Position numbers and translations under genes: made by a program. Under the pieces are notes generated by a model. That model had not been told where the DNA came from. It did not search any database and saw only the letters and a program-made list of their open reading frames with translations. From Zoogloea sp016790385 (GTDB lineage: Bacteria; Pseudomonadota; Gammaproteobacteria; Burkholderiales; Rhodocyclaceae), in NCBI RefSeq assembly GCF_041916735.1, contig NZ_JAYRYY010000006.1: a DNA stretch of 64,000 bases. One strand, given 5' to 3'. This document shows positions 63,886 to 64,000 of the stretch, piece after piece. Each line of letters starts with the position of its first letter. Position 1 is the first letter of the stretch.

Positions 63886-64000
63886 TCAGCCCTTCAGTTT
63901 GCGAATGACGAGGTTGCTGACATCGTCAACGGCCAGTTTGGTGGCTTCTGTATCGCGACGCCCCTGGTACTCGACCACGCCTTCCTTTAAGCCACGCTCG
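63886..64000 (-). CDS. proS: Probable prolyl-tRNA synthetase C terminus (partial)
   Basis: The last 37 residues of a minus-strand gene, in frame with the TGA at 63886-63888, reading LKEGVVEYQGRRDTEATKLA and ending IRKLKG. This agrees with the C-terminal anticodon-binding domain of bacterial ProRS. The rest lies past the window. It is 3 bp upstream of the transglycosylase gene. Confidence 0.75.
   Translation of the reverse strand, partial: ERGLKEGVVEYQGRRDTEATKLAVDDVSNLVIRKLKG

Overview
The window is high-GC, densely packed bacterial chromosome. The genes point to a respiratory betaproteobacterium, most likely in or near the Rhodocyclales (Azoarcus/Thauera/Azospira/Dechloromonas-like). Reasons are DUF1415, DUF2889, FimV-like, proS next to a lytic transglycosylase, multihaem cytochromes with a Tat-exported molybdoenzyme, and many two-component and c-di-GMP genes. 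The order is inferred from gene content, not proven. I see no insertion sequence, prophage, CRISPR array or integrase.

Region 1 (1-9301, all minus strand) is the accessory highlight. Reading in the direction of transcription, it holds a 14-bp perfect palindrome, an AT-rich stretch and a near-consensus sigma-54 -24/-12 promoter. Nine genes follow: a 96-aa secreted protein, a secreted methionine/glycine/serine repeat protein, a pentahaem c-type cytochrome, a Tat-exported DMSO-reductase-family catalytic subunit, its DmsB-like iron-sulfur subunit, a TorD-type chaperone, a multi-cluster ferredoxin, a histidine kinase whose periplasmic domain carries a CxxCH haem-c motif, and an NtrC-type sigma-54 response regulator cut by the window edge. 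The regulators at the end of the operon are the type needed to fire its own promoter. My hypothesis is a periplasmic, redox-sensed sulfoxide-reducing system in which the Met-rich protein is a sacrificial oxidant sink or substrate.

Region 2 (9.4-28.8 kb) holds housekeeping and signalling genes: DUF4124, a methyltransferase, DUF1415, the YlqF/RbgA GTPase, an RlmI-like methyltransferase, an MscS channel with a cyclic-nucleotide domain, HIT, thioredoxin, transglutaminase, RlhA, SlyX and a class III adenylate cyclase. It also has a pseudopilin-like cluster, a diguanylate cyclase and a NarXL-like pair. Region 3 (28.8-40.9 kb) begins with tRNA-Thr(UGU) and initiator tRNA-Met, each followed by a terminator. 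It continues with a flavin monooxygenase, HD-GYP, a YeeE/YedE pair, Epd, FadH, a DegS/DegP-like protease, Nif3, a FimV-like protein and DUF2889.

Region 4 (40.9-48.2 kb, plus strand) is sucCD behind a long leader that can fold. Next come PP2C phosphatase, a double-FHA protein, a metallo-beta-lactamase-fold phosphodiesterase and a GspE/PilB ATPase with an N-terminal GAF domain, which looks like a signal-controlled pilus or secretion motor. Region 5 (48.2-64 kb) is mainly core metabolism: amiC, tsaE, queG, a FeeM/GNAT-like protein, murI, cobalamin adenosyltransferase, alaS, two NUDIX hydrolases, an algC-type mutase, a YheT hydrolase, ilvE, mnmA, a lytic transglycosylase and the 3' end of probable proS.

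Cyclic nucleotide and c-di-GMP signalling recurs across the window: a cyclase, a cNMP-binding channel, a possible phosphodiesterase, GGDEF and HD-GYP. Start codons were moved inward from the longest ORF wherever a ribosome-binding site, signal peptide or family alignment supported it.
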